A stretch of DNA of 55,127 nt. Origin: Fibrobacter sp. (GTDB lineage: Bacteria; Fibrobacterota; Chitinivibrionia; Chitinivibrionales; Chitinispirillaceae). The stretch covers positions 1 through 55,127 of the forward strand of contig JAAYYB010000192.1 in the NCBI GenBank assembly GCA_012515615.1, in the 5' to 3' direction. The position numbers were made by a program, and so were the translations under genes. Below, piece after piece: positions 47,327-55,127 of the stretch; within the stretch, counting starts at the first letter, position 1, and each line of letters opens with the position of its first letter. The notes beneath the pieces are model-generated. The model was not told where the DNA came from. It made no database searches and saw nothing but the letters and a program-made list of their open reading frames with translations.

Positions 47327-48832
47327 ATGGCTTTGCTTTCCATTAAAAACCTGACCATCGAATTTCCCGGAGTACGGGCACTCGATAATGTATCGGTAGA
47401 TTTCCATAGTGGCGAGATTCATGCTCTGTTAGGTGAAAACGGTGCCGGGAAATCAACCCTGATCAAAGTAGTCGCAGGGGTGTGGCCCTGTAATATGTAC
47501 ACAGGGCAGATGTTAATCGATGATAAAGAGGTGAGGTTTCATTCTGTAAAAGACAGCTCTGATGCTTCGGTACAGGTTATCTATCAGGAGCTGTCTCTTG
47601 CCAATAACCTTACTGTTGCAGAAAACATTTTTCTTGGATATGAGCCGCGTGTTAATGGTCTTATAGATTTTGTGACCATGCATAAAAGGTCATTAGAGAT
47701 CCTTAAGAAGCTGGGTTCCACCATTCCCCCGGATGCTGTTACAGGTGATCTCACTATCGGGGAACAGCAGATGGTTGAGATCGCAAAGGCTCTTTCCAGA
47801 AAAGCAAGACTGTTAATTTTTGATGAGCCTACTGCGGCTTTACCTGAAAGTGATGTGCAGAGGCTTTTCACTCTCATTAAGTCGCTGAAGGCGCAGGGGC
47901 TCGGGATAATCTATATATCTCATAAGTTAAATGAGATAAAAGTGCTGGCCGATAAAGTAACAGTTATGCGAAACGGTTGTGTGGTCAGCCAGTATAATAA
48001 TAATAATTTCGATATGGCTGTTGTAGTCCGTGATATGATCGGACGTACACTGGACAAGGTTTTTCCGGTTCAGAAGCCCTTTGGTGATAAGGTGGTTCTC
48101 CGGCTTGAAAATGTTTCCCTGATGAAGCGCGGCAAAACGATCATAAACGATATCTCTCTTGAGTGTAGAGAAGGTGAAGTGCTGGGGGTTGCCGGGCTTC
48201 TTGGTGCTGGCCGCACTGCTCTATTCAGTTATATATATGGTGTATTCAGCGGTAATCATTCAGGGAAAATAATCTTTGAAGGCAATAAATATGAACCAAA
48301 AGATCCTGCTGATTCCATATCAAAGGGTATAGTTCTTGTTTCCGAAGATCGTAAGAAATACGGAGTGCTTTCTACCGGTAGTGTCAGAGATAACATGATT
48401 ATCTCATCTATAAATCAGTTTACCCGTTTTGGAATCATAAATGAGTCGCGTTCTCTTCAGGAATGCAACAGATACTTTGACCGGATCAGAATAAAATCGC
48501 CATCGCTTTCCTTCTGCGTTTCAAACCTTTCCGGTGGAAATCAACAGAAAGTAATCCTTTCACGCTTTCTTATGGTAAAGCCGAAACTGATTCTTCTTGA
48601 TGATCCTACCAGGGGAATCGATGTAGGGGCAAAGCAGGAGATTTATGCACTGATACATCAGTTGGCATCAGAGGGTATGAGTATTATTGTGGCATCTTCT
48701 GAGCTTCCTGAAGTTATCGGGGTATCTCACCGCATTGTAGTTCTCCAGAATGGTCAGATAAAGGGGGAATACAAACATGGAACAACAACTGAGGAAGAAG
48801 TGCTGGGGATAGCTGCCGGTGTAGGTGCGTAA
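47327..48832 (+). CDS. xylG: Xylose ABC transporter ATPase (XylG-like)
   Basis: This 501-residue dual-domain ATPase is of the CUT2 sugar class. The first domain has Walker A GENGAGKS near 37-44, the XylG-like VAGVWPCNMYTGQM, signature TIGEQQMVEIAKAL, and Walker B LLIFDEPTAAL. The second domain has the degenerate GLLGAGRTALF near 289 and LSGGNQQKVILSR near 401, typical of the family. It is cytoplasmic and partners XylH. Confidence 0.93.
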   Translation: MALLSIKNLTIEFPGVRALDNVSVDFHSGEIHALLGENGAGKSTLIKVVAGVWPCNMYTGQMLIDDKEVRFHSVKDSSDASVQVIYQELSLANNLTVAENIFLGYEPRVNGLIDFVTMHKRSLEILKKLGSTIPPDAVTGDLTIGEQQMVEIAKALSRKARLLIFDEPTAALPESDVQRLFTLIKSLKAQGLGIIYISHKLNEIKVLADKVTVMRNGCVVSQYNNNNFDMAVVVRDMIGRTLDKVFPVQKPFGDKVVLRLENVSLMKRGKTIINDISLECREGEVLGVAGLLGAGRTALFSYIYGVFSGNHSGKIIFEGNKYEPKDPADSISKGIVLVSEDRKKYGVLSTGSVRDNMIISSINQFTRFGIINESRSLQECNRYFDRIRIKSPSLSFCVSNLSGGNQQKVILSRFLMVKPKLILLDDPTRGIDVGAKQEIYALIHQLASEGMSIIVASSELPEVIGVSHRIVVLQNGQIKGEYKHGTTTEEEVLGIAAGVGA

Positions 48833-48876
48833 ACTCAATAATCACAATTGCAAGCAGATCATAAAAAGGGTTACAA

Positions 48877-50025
48877 ATGAAAACATATTTATCAGAACTT
48901 TGGAAAGCAACCAACAAGAGAATACTGTTCATGTTTTTTCTGATGGCATTGATTCTTGTAATATTCAATGCCCTTTCCGGGGGATATATTCTCAGGGCTG
49001 AAAACTTTGCCAACCTGATTCGTCAAGTGACAGTTGTGGCTATTCTTTCAGTTGGAATGACAATGGTAATTGTTCTGGGGCATATTGACCTTTCGGTTGG
49101 ATCGGCACTGGGGATGTTTGGAGCCATCACAGCGGCACTGATTGACCAGGCGAATATGGATCCGGTTTTAGCAGTAACAATTATTATTGTTGCAGGTTTT
49201 TTAGTCGGTTGCCTCCATGGAGTATTGGTTTACTATCTTAACATTCCTGCATTTGTGGTCACACTCGGCGGTTTAATCGCCTATCGTGGTGTAACTCAGT
49301 ATGTGGCACGGCAGTCGATTCCGGTTCGTACAGAATGGATCAAGGCAATTGCTCAGAATTTCACACCTGACTATTTGAGCTATTTTATTCTGGCACTTGT
49401 AATCATTGTGCCGGTGATACTTACATTTATGAACAGGGCCAGTATTAAAAATGCTCAATTGCCGGTTAAAACACCACTGTGGACAGAAATTGTCAAACTG
49501 GCTGTAATTTCTCTGATTGCAGTAGTAGTAATTGTTCCACTTATCAAAGGCGAAGGCATACCTATTCAGGCTGTTGTACTGTTGATAGCAGCCGTAGTGG
49601 TCGGATTTATTTCACGGAATACGCCTTTTGGTCATTATGTATATGCAATCGGGGGAAATTCCCAGGCTGCCCGTTACTCAGGAGTTTCAATTTCCAGGAA
49701 TACAGTTCTTGTATTCGGTCTGATGACTATGCTCTCGGCGATCTGCGGAATTATTACCATCTCAGAGCTCAGTGCTGCCGCTCCTGATATCGGAGATCTC
49801 AAGGAACTTGAGGCCATCGCTGCATGTGTTATTGGCGGCGCAAGTTTGGCCGGTGGAAGCGGGGCGATCGGCATGTCGATTTTAGGGGCACTTATCATGG
49901 CCTCGATTAAAAATGGGATGTCGATGATGGGTGTGGTTGCTCAGACGCAGAAGATTGTGCTGGGTACAGTACTGGTCTTTGCCGTAGCGCTTGATCAGTG
50001 GTCAAGACGTGGGAAAGGCCGATGA
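48877..50025 (+). CDS. xylH: Xylose ABC permease (XylH-like)
   Basis: This 382-residue inner-membrane permease of the CUT2 class has about ten helices. Motifs include VVAILSVGMTMVIVLGHIDLSVGSALG near residue 52, FVVTLGGLIAYRGV and the EAA-like segment YSGVSISRNTVLVFGLMTMLSAI. DIGDLKELEAIAACVIGGASLAGGSG near 306-331 completes the match to XylH. It lies 44 bp after the xylG-like gene. Confidence 0.92.
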   Translation: MKTYLSELWKATNKRILFMFFLMALILVIFNALSGGYILRAENFANLIRQVTVVAILSVGMTMVIVLGHIDLSVGSALGMFGAITAALIDQANMDPVLAVTIIIVAGFLVGCLHGVLVYYLNIPAFVVTLGGLIAYRGVTQYVARQSIPVRTEWIKAIAQNFTPDYLSYFILALVIIVPVILTFMNRASIKNAQLPVKTPLWTEIVKLAVISLIAVVVIVPLIKGEGIPIQAVVLLIAAVVVGFISRNTPFGHYVYAIGGNSQAARYSGVSISRNTVLVFGLMTMLSAICGIITISELSAAAPDIGDLKELEAIAACVIGGASLAGGSGAIGMSILGALIMASIKNGMSMMGVVAQTQKIVLGTVLVFAVALDQWSRRGKGR

Positions 50026-50139
50026 CAGGCGGTTGTACTTATTTCAGAGCCGCTTTAATTTCTGGCGATAAACAGAAATGCCTGAAAAAGACATGAATAT
50101 ATCGAAATTGAAATAAACCAGATAAGGAGAATATCATAA

Positions 50140-51273
50140 ATGTCGCAGCAAAAATCATTGCATAGTATATGTAGGTGGACTTTTAATCCCGGTAAAGGTG
50201 GATTTGTTCCGGGTGATGTCCGTGAGGAGTGGAACAGTCGTAACCTTGACACAGTTAAGACAATAGGGATTATCAAAGAACGCATTGCGCCCCGCCTCCC
50301 TGATAATGTCGAACTTGGATATGAAGTTCATTACAACAGTGAAATTGATGAGAAATCAGCTGGTGCACTTGCGGATGCACTCATCGATGCAAAGATGTCT
50401 CTGGCGATGATTACTCCCGGAGCTCACTCTCATTTTGCTTACGGTGGTATAGCGTCTCCAGATAAAAGAGAGGTTGCTGCCGCACGTGAGCTTGGTTTAA
50501 AGACTGTCGATCTGGCTTATGGACTCATGAAAAAGGCCTGGCACAAGGATATCCCACCTACATTGGTTCTCTGGAACGGATCGTTTGGATATGATGTTGC
50601 TTCCATTGGCGTAAGGACCATGTATCAGAATCTGAAAGAGAGTGTTGCCGGTCTTTGCAAATATGAGGAAAAAGCGGGTGGAAAACTTTACATTGCGATC
50701 GAACCGAAACCCAATGAGGGTCATCCTGCAATGCTGCTGCCGACTGTTGCAAGCGCGATTATGTTCTGGTATAAACTCGAACAGGAATTTTCTGTCACTC
50801 GTGCCAAAAAGGGTGTTAATAAAGAATTCGGTCATTCCGAGATGATCGGGCTGGACCTTGTTAATGATACAGTAGAAGAAATTGATAATGATGCTCTGGT
50901 TCATATGCATCTTAACAGCCAGGGATATAATGATGGAATCATCTTAGGCGGTCCGGGCAAATATGATATCGATCATGGCACCCGTATAAATGGTATGAAT
51001 ATCACTCTGGCAGGACTGATCCGTACAGCCGGCTATAAGCGCTGGAAAGGTCATGATATGGTGCCCCGTGCTTATGATAATGTCACACAGGCTATAGATC
51101 GCGTTATCAGAAGTATACTCTCATGGGAGGCTTGTGATCAGGCAGCTCAGAAGATCGATGAAAAGGCGCTTTTAACTCATCTGGAAAACCGGGAGACTGC
51201 CCGTGCAGAGGATATGCTGCGGGCTGCACTTGTCGATGCCCAGCAGGCTTTTGACCGGATGTATAAAGCATAA
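50140..51273 (+). CDS. xylA: Divergent xylose isomerase-family enzyme
   Basis: This 377-residue TIM-barrel protein keeps the metal-binding and core motifs of class I xylose isomerases: IAIEPKPNEGHPAMLLPTV near 186-204 (compare EPKPNEP), FGHSEMIGLD near 228, VHMHLNSQ near 256 and KYDIDHG near 272. The usual substrate-site segment WGGREG is replaced by LWNGSFGY near 145-152. It is therefore a xylose isomerase or a close relative for another aldose. It converts the sugar imported by XylFGH into a ketose. No XylB kinase gene lies within the window. Confidence 0.75.
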   Translation: MSQQKSLHSICRWTFNPGKGGFVPGDVREEWNSRNLDTVKTIGIIKERIAPRLPDNVELGYEVHYNSEIDEKSAGALADALIDAKMSLAMITPGAHSHFAYGGIASPDKREVAAARELGLKTVDLAYGLMKKAWHKDIPPTLVLWNGSFGYDVASIGVRTMYQNLKESVAGLCKYEEKAGGKLYIAIEPKPNEGHPAMLLPTVASAIMFWYKLEQEFSVTRAKKGVNKEFGHSEMIGLDLVNDTVEEIDNDALVHMHLNSQGYNDGIILGGPGKYDIDHGTRINGMNITLAGLIRTAGYKRWKGHDMVPRAYDNVTQAIDRVIRSILSWEACDQAAQKIDEKALLTHLENRETARAEDMLRAALVDAQQAFDRMYKA

Positions 51274-51307
51274 ACGCAACAAAGCTCAAGTACCCTCATT
51301 TTAGAAG

Positions 51308-51344
51308 ACAGCAGGTTACAGTGTTTACCTGCTGTTTTATTTTG
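51308..51344 (+). terminator. Intrinsic terminator after xyl operon
   Basis: ACAGCAGGT (51308-51316) pairs with ACCTGCTGT (51327-51335), followed by TTTATTTT. It lies 35 bp after the isomerase stop and closes the xylFGHA unit. Confidence 0.85.
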
Positions 51345-51586
51345 GTTCTGGATAACAGGTTACAGGAATGTTTGTACTGAGAGATTTTCATGTGGCAATT
51401 TTGCTTTTTTTTAGTATATTATACATAGCTTATTGGTCAATATACAAATTTTAATGGCAATAGATAATTATCGGTCTACCTCATTTGATCCAGAACGACA
51501 TCTAATGCAAGACACCATCTAATGTAATACACGTGTAGAATACCGCTTGTTGAGTGCATCCGTAAACAGTGATATACAGGTAAGCT
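51345..51586. promoter_or_regulatory. A+T-rich promoter region of permease gene
   Basis: This 242-bp region before the permease gene is A+T-rich, with repeated TATAC/ATATAC words (51416-51450). No ORF is seen. It probably holds the promoter for the permease and DUF362-domain genes. Confidence 0.4.
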
Positions 51587-52519
51587 ATGGAATCTGCCCT
51601 CTGTAGTATGGTTATTTTTTTGAAAAAAGCGTTATCGCTGTCGCTTCATATTGCGCCGTATTGGATTGGCGGAATTGCGATTGGATCGGCAGTGACGCAG
51701 ATTTTGTCTATTGAAAAAATTAAAAAAAGCCGGTTATTGTACGGTTTTCCCGGTATCCTGGCCGGTGCGCTATTAGGAGTTATTTCTCCAATCGGACTCT
51801 ATGGGGCACTGCCGATAACAGGGGCGCTCACCGCTGCTGGAATTCCTGTTGCAACAATAGTTTCATTTCTCATTTCAACGCCACTGATTAATCCCAACCT
51901 GTTTATTTTTACGGCGGGAGTATTCGGTTATTCGATGGCATTTGCACGGCTCTTCAGTGCCTTATTGCTTGGAATAACCGGTGGGTGCATTATCCTGATT
52001 CTCAGCAGGATGAATAAAGAGGCTCTTCTGGTACCTGTCACACTCTTAATGCCGTCGGGCGATGGGCGTGGTCATGGAAAAGCAAAAAATATGGTACCCC
52101 TAAAGGGTTCAATTAAAGGGTTCCTGAGGGAATTTACCCATTTCCTTCGTTTCTCAACGCCTTATTTTCTTCTTGCAATAGTGATTTCTGTTGCAATCGA
52201 GATGTTTATACCCCCGTCGGTTGTGGAGGGGCTGCTTGGTTCAGGCAATCCTTTTTCGGTAGTTATTGCTGCAGTTTTGAGTGTTCCTTTATATCTTTGC
52301 GGCGGCAATACTATTCCATTTATCCATGAACTTGTAAATTCCGGAATGAACCGTGGTGCTGCTCTGACTTTTTTTATCGCAGGGCCTGCAACAAAAATCA
52401 GTAATATCACTTTCCTCTCATCAATTCTCGGGGTGAGGGGAATTTCATTTTTTCTGGCAATTACCCTGAGTGCAGCAGTTATCATGGGGTACTGGTATGG
52501 GTTTATTATAGTAAGGTAA
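51587..52519 (+). CDS. DUF318/ArsP-type permease
   Basis: This 310-residue inner-membrane protein has about eight helices in two halves. The halves are separated by a hydrophilic segment (LMPSGDGRGHGKAKNMVPLKG, about residues 155-175). Repeated half-motifs ISPIGLYGALPITGALTAAGIPVATIVSFLISTPLINPNL and VPLYLCGGNTIPFIHELVNSGMNRGAALTFFIAGPATKISN are the signature of DUF318/ArsP permeases. Family members export organoarsenicals or metals; the substrate here is unknown. It precedes the DUF362 gene by 30 bp. Confidence 0.8.
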   Translation: MESALCSMVIFLKKALSLSLHIAPYWIGGIAIGSAVTQILSIEKIKKSRLLYGFPGILAGALLGVISPIGLYGALPITGALTAAGIPVATIVSFLISTPLINPNLFIFTAGVFGYSMAFARLFSALLLGITGGCIILILSRMNKEALLVPVTLLMPSGDGRGHGKAKNMVPLKGSIKGFLREFTHFLRFSTPYFLLAIVISVAIEMFIPPSVVEGLLGSGNPFSVVIAAVLSVPLYLCGGNTIPFIHELVNSGMNRGAALTFFIAGPATKISNITFLSSILGVRGISFFLAITLSAAVIMGYWYGFIIVR

Positions 52520-52549
52520 ACAAATCAACATATACAAGGGAGAATTTGT

Positions 52550-55127
52550 ATGAGGTACAAGGACAGACTAAGCATCAGCAGTGCCGCATTAATTGTCTGC
52601 ATCACCGCTTCCATCGTTTTTGGAGCGGGGCAGACCATCAATGTTCCGGTAAGAGAGCTTCCTCAACCGGCTACAGTTTCCATCATTAAGGATGATGCTG
52701 TCAATTACAATTCTATGGTTTCCCAGGCTCTGGAAGCCGCGTTAGGTCCAGGGGGCATCAGTAATCTTGTGGGTCCTGGAAAAACGGTTCTTATAAAGCC
52801 CAACCTTGTGTCGAACAGTACTGCGGCCGTTACCGATTGGAAGATGGTAAGAGCGCTTGTTGATCAGATCAAAGCTGTCAATGACGGCGCGGCTATCACT
52901 ATTGCCGAAGGATGCGCCTCAAATTCTTCTTCAGCCAACACAAAACAGATTATGGCCGCGCAGGGTTTTACCGAAGCAAATTTCCCAGGTGTAGCTCTGG
53001 TTGACCTCAATAGTCTAAGCGATTGCCCTACTAATTACTTCGTGCTTGCCGATGGCGCATCTGACAATACAGTCAAACAGGTTGCGGAGCGGATTTATCT
53101 GGCAGATGTCGTTATCAACTGTCCTAAAATGAAAACGCATTATCATGCAGGGTATACGGGGGCATTGAAGAATATCGGTATAGGTGTTCCATCATGGTCG
53201 CTCTGGAATACTCCGGGTTCCAATACCAATAAAGGCGGTTTACATAATGATATCAGACGTGAAATTCTTGATCACGTTCTCTGCCGTGTGCCGGATCTTA
53301 CACTCATGGACGCGATTTCCCCGATGGAGGGTCAGGGGCCTGTAAGCGGAAACTCAGTTACCATGAACCTGATCCTTGCAAGTAAAGATCCTGTCGCAAT
53401 TGATGCTGTTGCCTGTAATATAATGGATATTCCACCATATCTTATTACGTACATGGTACTTTGCGCAAATGAAAATGTGGGTATTATGGATATGAACCAC
53501 ATTACTATTACCGGTAATACTACAATAGCCGCTGTTAAGAGGAGCTTTACGCGGGCGACCGCCGGCGGGGTCACTCCACCTTACGAACTTGCAGCTATTC
53601 CATACCGTGCGACAACTGTCATTCGAATCGCACCTGAAGCTGTGACAATTGACGGCGACATGACAGAATGGTCTTATGCCAATCCGATTTCAATTGATGC
53701 CGCAGATCAGGTAAAAAGCGGCAACAACTGGAATGGACCTTCTGATTGCAGTCTCACCGGCATGTTCATGTGGGATGAAACCAACCTTTATGTTGGAGTG
53801 CATGTACGTGATAATGTCAAGTTGACAAACGGTGCTACCGGATCATCGATCCCCAATGGCGAGGGTATCGAACTCTATATCAGCACGTATCCGAAGCAGT
53901 ATGATGTTACAAATGCACGCGGTTCTAGTTATATGAGTGAATACGATCATCGCATTGCCATCAGTTATGCTTCGGTTCCTCAGGCCTGGATCCTTACACA
54001 CAACCGGGCGGTGTCGGGCTTTGCGGGCTCTAAAATAGAGACAGCTGACGGCTACATTATCGAGGCCAGGATACCATGGAGCAGCCTTAACAATTTTACA
54101 AGCAGCAGATATCGTCAAATCGGTCTTAATGTCGCGATAAATGATGCAGATGTAAGCCCGACAGCAGTTTCCAGGAAACTTTACTGGAACGCAGCAAATC
54201 AATCTGATGTCGAAACAAGTACACAAAAACTCGGCATGTCGTATCTCGATCCTGCAGGGGGGATCTATGGTACTGAAACATATACAATGAACGTCACTGC
54301 AGAAAATGGATCAGTAGCAAAAACTCCAGATCAATCTACATACAATAAATTCTCAACAGTATCGCTGACCGCGACTCCCGGTGACGGGTATTCCTTCGCT
54401 GGCTGGAGTGGTGATATCAGTGGAATTTCAAATCCGGTGACAGTCTTTCTGAATGGTAATAAGAACATAACAGCAAAATTTTCTAATTCAGCGTTATTGA
54501 ACTCAATTGTCGTTTCTCCGTCAAGTGCTTCAATAAATGCATCTGCAACAGCGCAGTTTTCAGCTGTCGGTTATGATAAATCAGGCAATCCGCTGGAAAT
54601 ACAGCCGGTTTTTACCTGGAGTGTGAGCGGCGGCAACACAATAAGTTCCGACGGACTCTTTAATGCAGGAATAACGGCAGGAACTTACGTCGTAACAGCT
54701 GCAAGCGGCAACATCAGTGGTACAGCATCTGTCACAGTTTTGGAGAAGCCATTAACAGAGTATCAGATCAACTGCGGAAGCAACAGCGCTGTTTCTCCTT
54801 TTACCGCTGATCAGTTCGTCAGCGGCGGCACGATGCGTACCATTACAGACGCAATTGATCTCTCAGGTGTCAGCGATCCTGCACCGCATGCAGTATACCA
54901 GAGTGAACGTTACGGGACTCAAACCTACACGATTCCCGGACTCACTGCATCATCAGAATACACCGTTCGTCTTCATATGGCTGAGCTTTACCAGACAGCC
55001 ACCGGAAAACGTGTGTTCAATGTAGCGATCAACGGAACCACGGTTCTGTCAAATTTTGACATATATGCGATAACCGGTGCACGGTACAAAGCGATTGTCC
55101 GTGAATTTACCACCAAGGCAAATTCAT
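52550..55127 (+). CDS. Secreted DUF362 multidomain protein, cut at window end
   Basis: The reading frame opens at ATG 52550, after AAGGGAG, and remains open for at least 859 residues to the window edge. A signal peptide (about 1-28) is followed by a DUF362-type domain (about 35-345) with VLIKPNLVSN near 84, VVINCPKMKTHYHAGYTGALKN near 187 and ASKDPVAIDAVAC near 280. A CBM9/DOMON-like segment follows (about 364-560, IDGDMTEWSYANP and DETNLYVGVHVRD). An InlB-like beta repeat (about 577-644, GYSFAGWSGDISG), a Big2-like Ig domain (about 647-735) and a malectin-like domain (from about 737) complete what can be seen. DUF362 proteins are usually cytoplasmic; a secreted copy joined to glycan-binding modules is unusual. 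It is likely an extracellular enzyme or binding protein for polysaccharides. Confidence 0.8.
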   Translation, partial: MRYKDRLSISSAALIVCITASIVFGAGQTINVPVRELPQPATVSIIKDDAVNYNSMVSQALEAALGPGGISNLVGPGKTVLIKPNLVSNSTAAVTDWKMVRALVDQIKAVNDGAAITIAEGCASNSSSANTKQIMAAQGFTEANFPGVALVDLNSLSDCPTNYFVLADGASDNTVKQVAERIYLADVVINCPKMKTHYHAGYTGALKNIGIGVPSWSLWNTPGSNTNKGGLHNDIRREILDHVLCRVPDLTLMDAISPMEGQGPVSGNSVTMNLILASKDPVAIDAVACNIMDIPPYLITYMVLCANENVGIMDMNHITITGNTTIAAVKRSFTRATAGGVTPPYELAAIPYRATTVIRIAPEAVTIDGDMTEWSYANPISIDAADQVKSGNNWNGPSDCSLTGMFMWDETNLYVGVHVRDNVKLTNGATGSSIPNGEGIELYISTYPKQYDVTNARGSSYMSEYDHRIAISYASVPQAWILTHNRAVSGFAGSKIETADGYIIEARIPWSSLNNFTSSRYRQIGLNVAINDADVSPTAVSRKLYWNAANQSDVETSTQKLGMSYLDPAGGIYGTETYTMNVTAENGSVAKTPDQSTYNKFSTVSLTATPGDGYSFAGWSGDISGISNPVTVFLNGNKNITAKFSNSALLNSIVVSPSSASINASATAQFSAVGYDKSGNPLEIQPVFTWSVSGGNTISSDGLFNAGITAGTYVVTAASGNISGTASVTVLEKPLTEYQINCGSNSAVSPFTADQFVSGGTMRTITDAIDLSGVSDPAPHAVYQSERYGTQTYTIPGLTASSEYTVRLHMAELYQTATGKRVFNVAINGTTVLSNFDIYAITGARYKAIVREFTTKANS

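Overview
This window looks like a chromosomal segment of a diderm, LPS-making, polysaccharide-degrading bacterium of the FCB superphylum. A Fibrobacterota or Chitinispirillum-like lineage is my best guess. That rests on a fused LpxC-FabZ gene, a lpxD/lpxC-fabZ/lpxA block placed after bamA and skp, an mcsA-mcsB-clpC operon in a Gram-negative setting, and secreted glycoside hydrolases with C-terminal tails resembling type IX secretion sorting domains. The assignment is inferred from gene content only; no database search was run.

Layout. 1-1154: a tandem heptamer repeat abuts lolD (lipoprotein-release ATPase), followed by a small antitoxin-like ORF with a possible toxin remnant. 1267-6076 (minus strand): a putative lipoprotein and an amidohydrolase-fold enzyme, then a secreted GH5 cellulase-like gene broken by a one-base shift in an A7 run. 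6728-21253 (plus strand): the conserved core of mcsA, mcsB, clpC, tamB-like, bamA, skp/ompH, lpxD, lpxC-fabZ, a strong hairpin, then lpxA. It joins protein quality control to outer-membrane protein and lipid A biogenesis. 21425-22246: an A+T-rich lipoprotein-like gene bracketed by inverted repeats, which looks like an inserted cassette. 22574-30722: a 1595-residue TPR protein, an OppD/OppF-type ATPase pair without permeases, a CrcB/FluC fluoride channel and a small outer-membrane barrel. 30808-35287 (minus strand): a ZupT-like ZIP transporter and a SWIM-SNF2 helicase, separated by a long stem-loop.

35575-42866 is a divergent pair of GH116-like secreted hydrolases. The minus-strand copy carries an in-frame TAA; the plus-strand copy is intact and is followed by an outer-membrane barrel gene. 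43046-45827 holds surface-glycan genes: a GT9 heptosyltransferase, a second glycosyltransferase and a SAM methyltransferase. 46240-51273 is a xylose-type operon: xylF lipoprotein, hairpin, xylG, xylH, a divergent xylose isomerase and a terminator. 51587 to the end holds a DUF318/ArsP-type permease and a secreted multidomain protein cut by the window edge (DUF362, CBM9-like, InlB-like repeat, Big2-like, malectin-like).

How the genes fit together: the core block builds and polices the outer membrane. The flanks supply secreted enzymes for plant or algal polysaccharide breakdown, surface modification and pentose import. The two interrupted hydrolases, the inverted-repeat cassette, the hairpins that may set expression within operons and the secreted DUF362 fusion are the parts most worth a second look. 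I recognised no tRNA, rRNA, CRISPR array or complete transposon.
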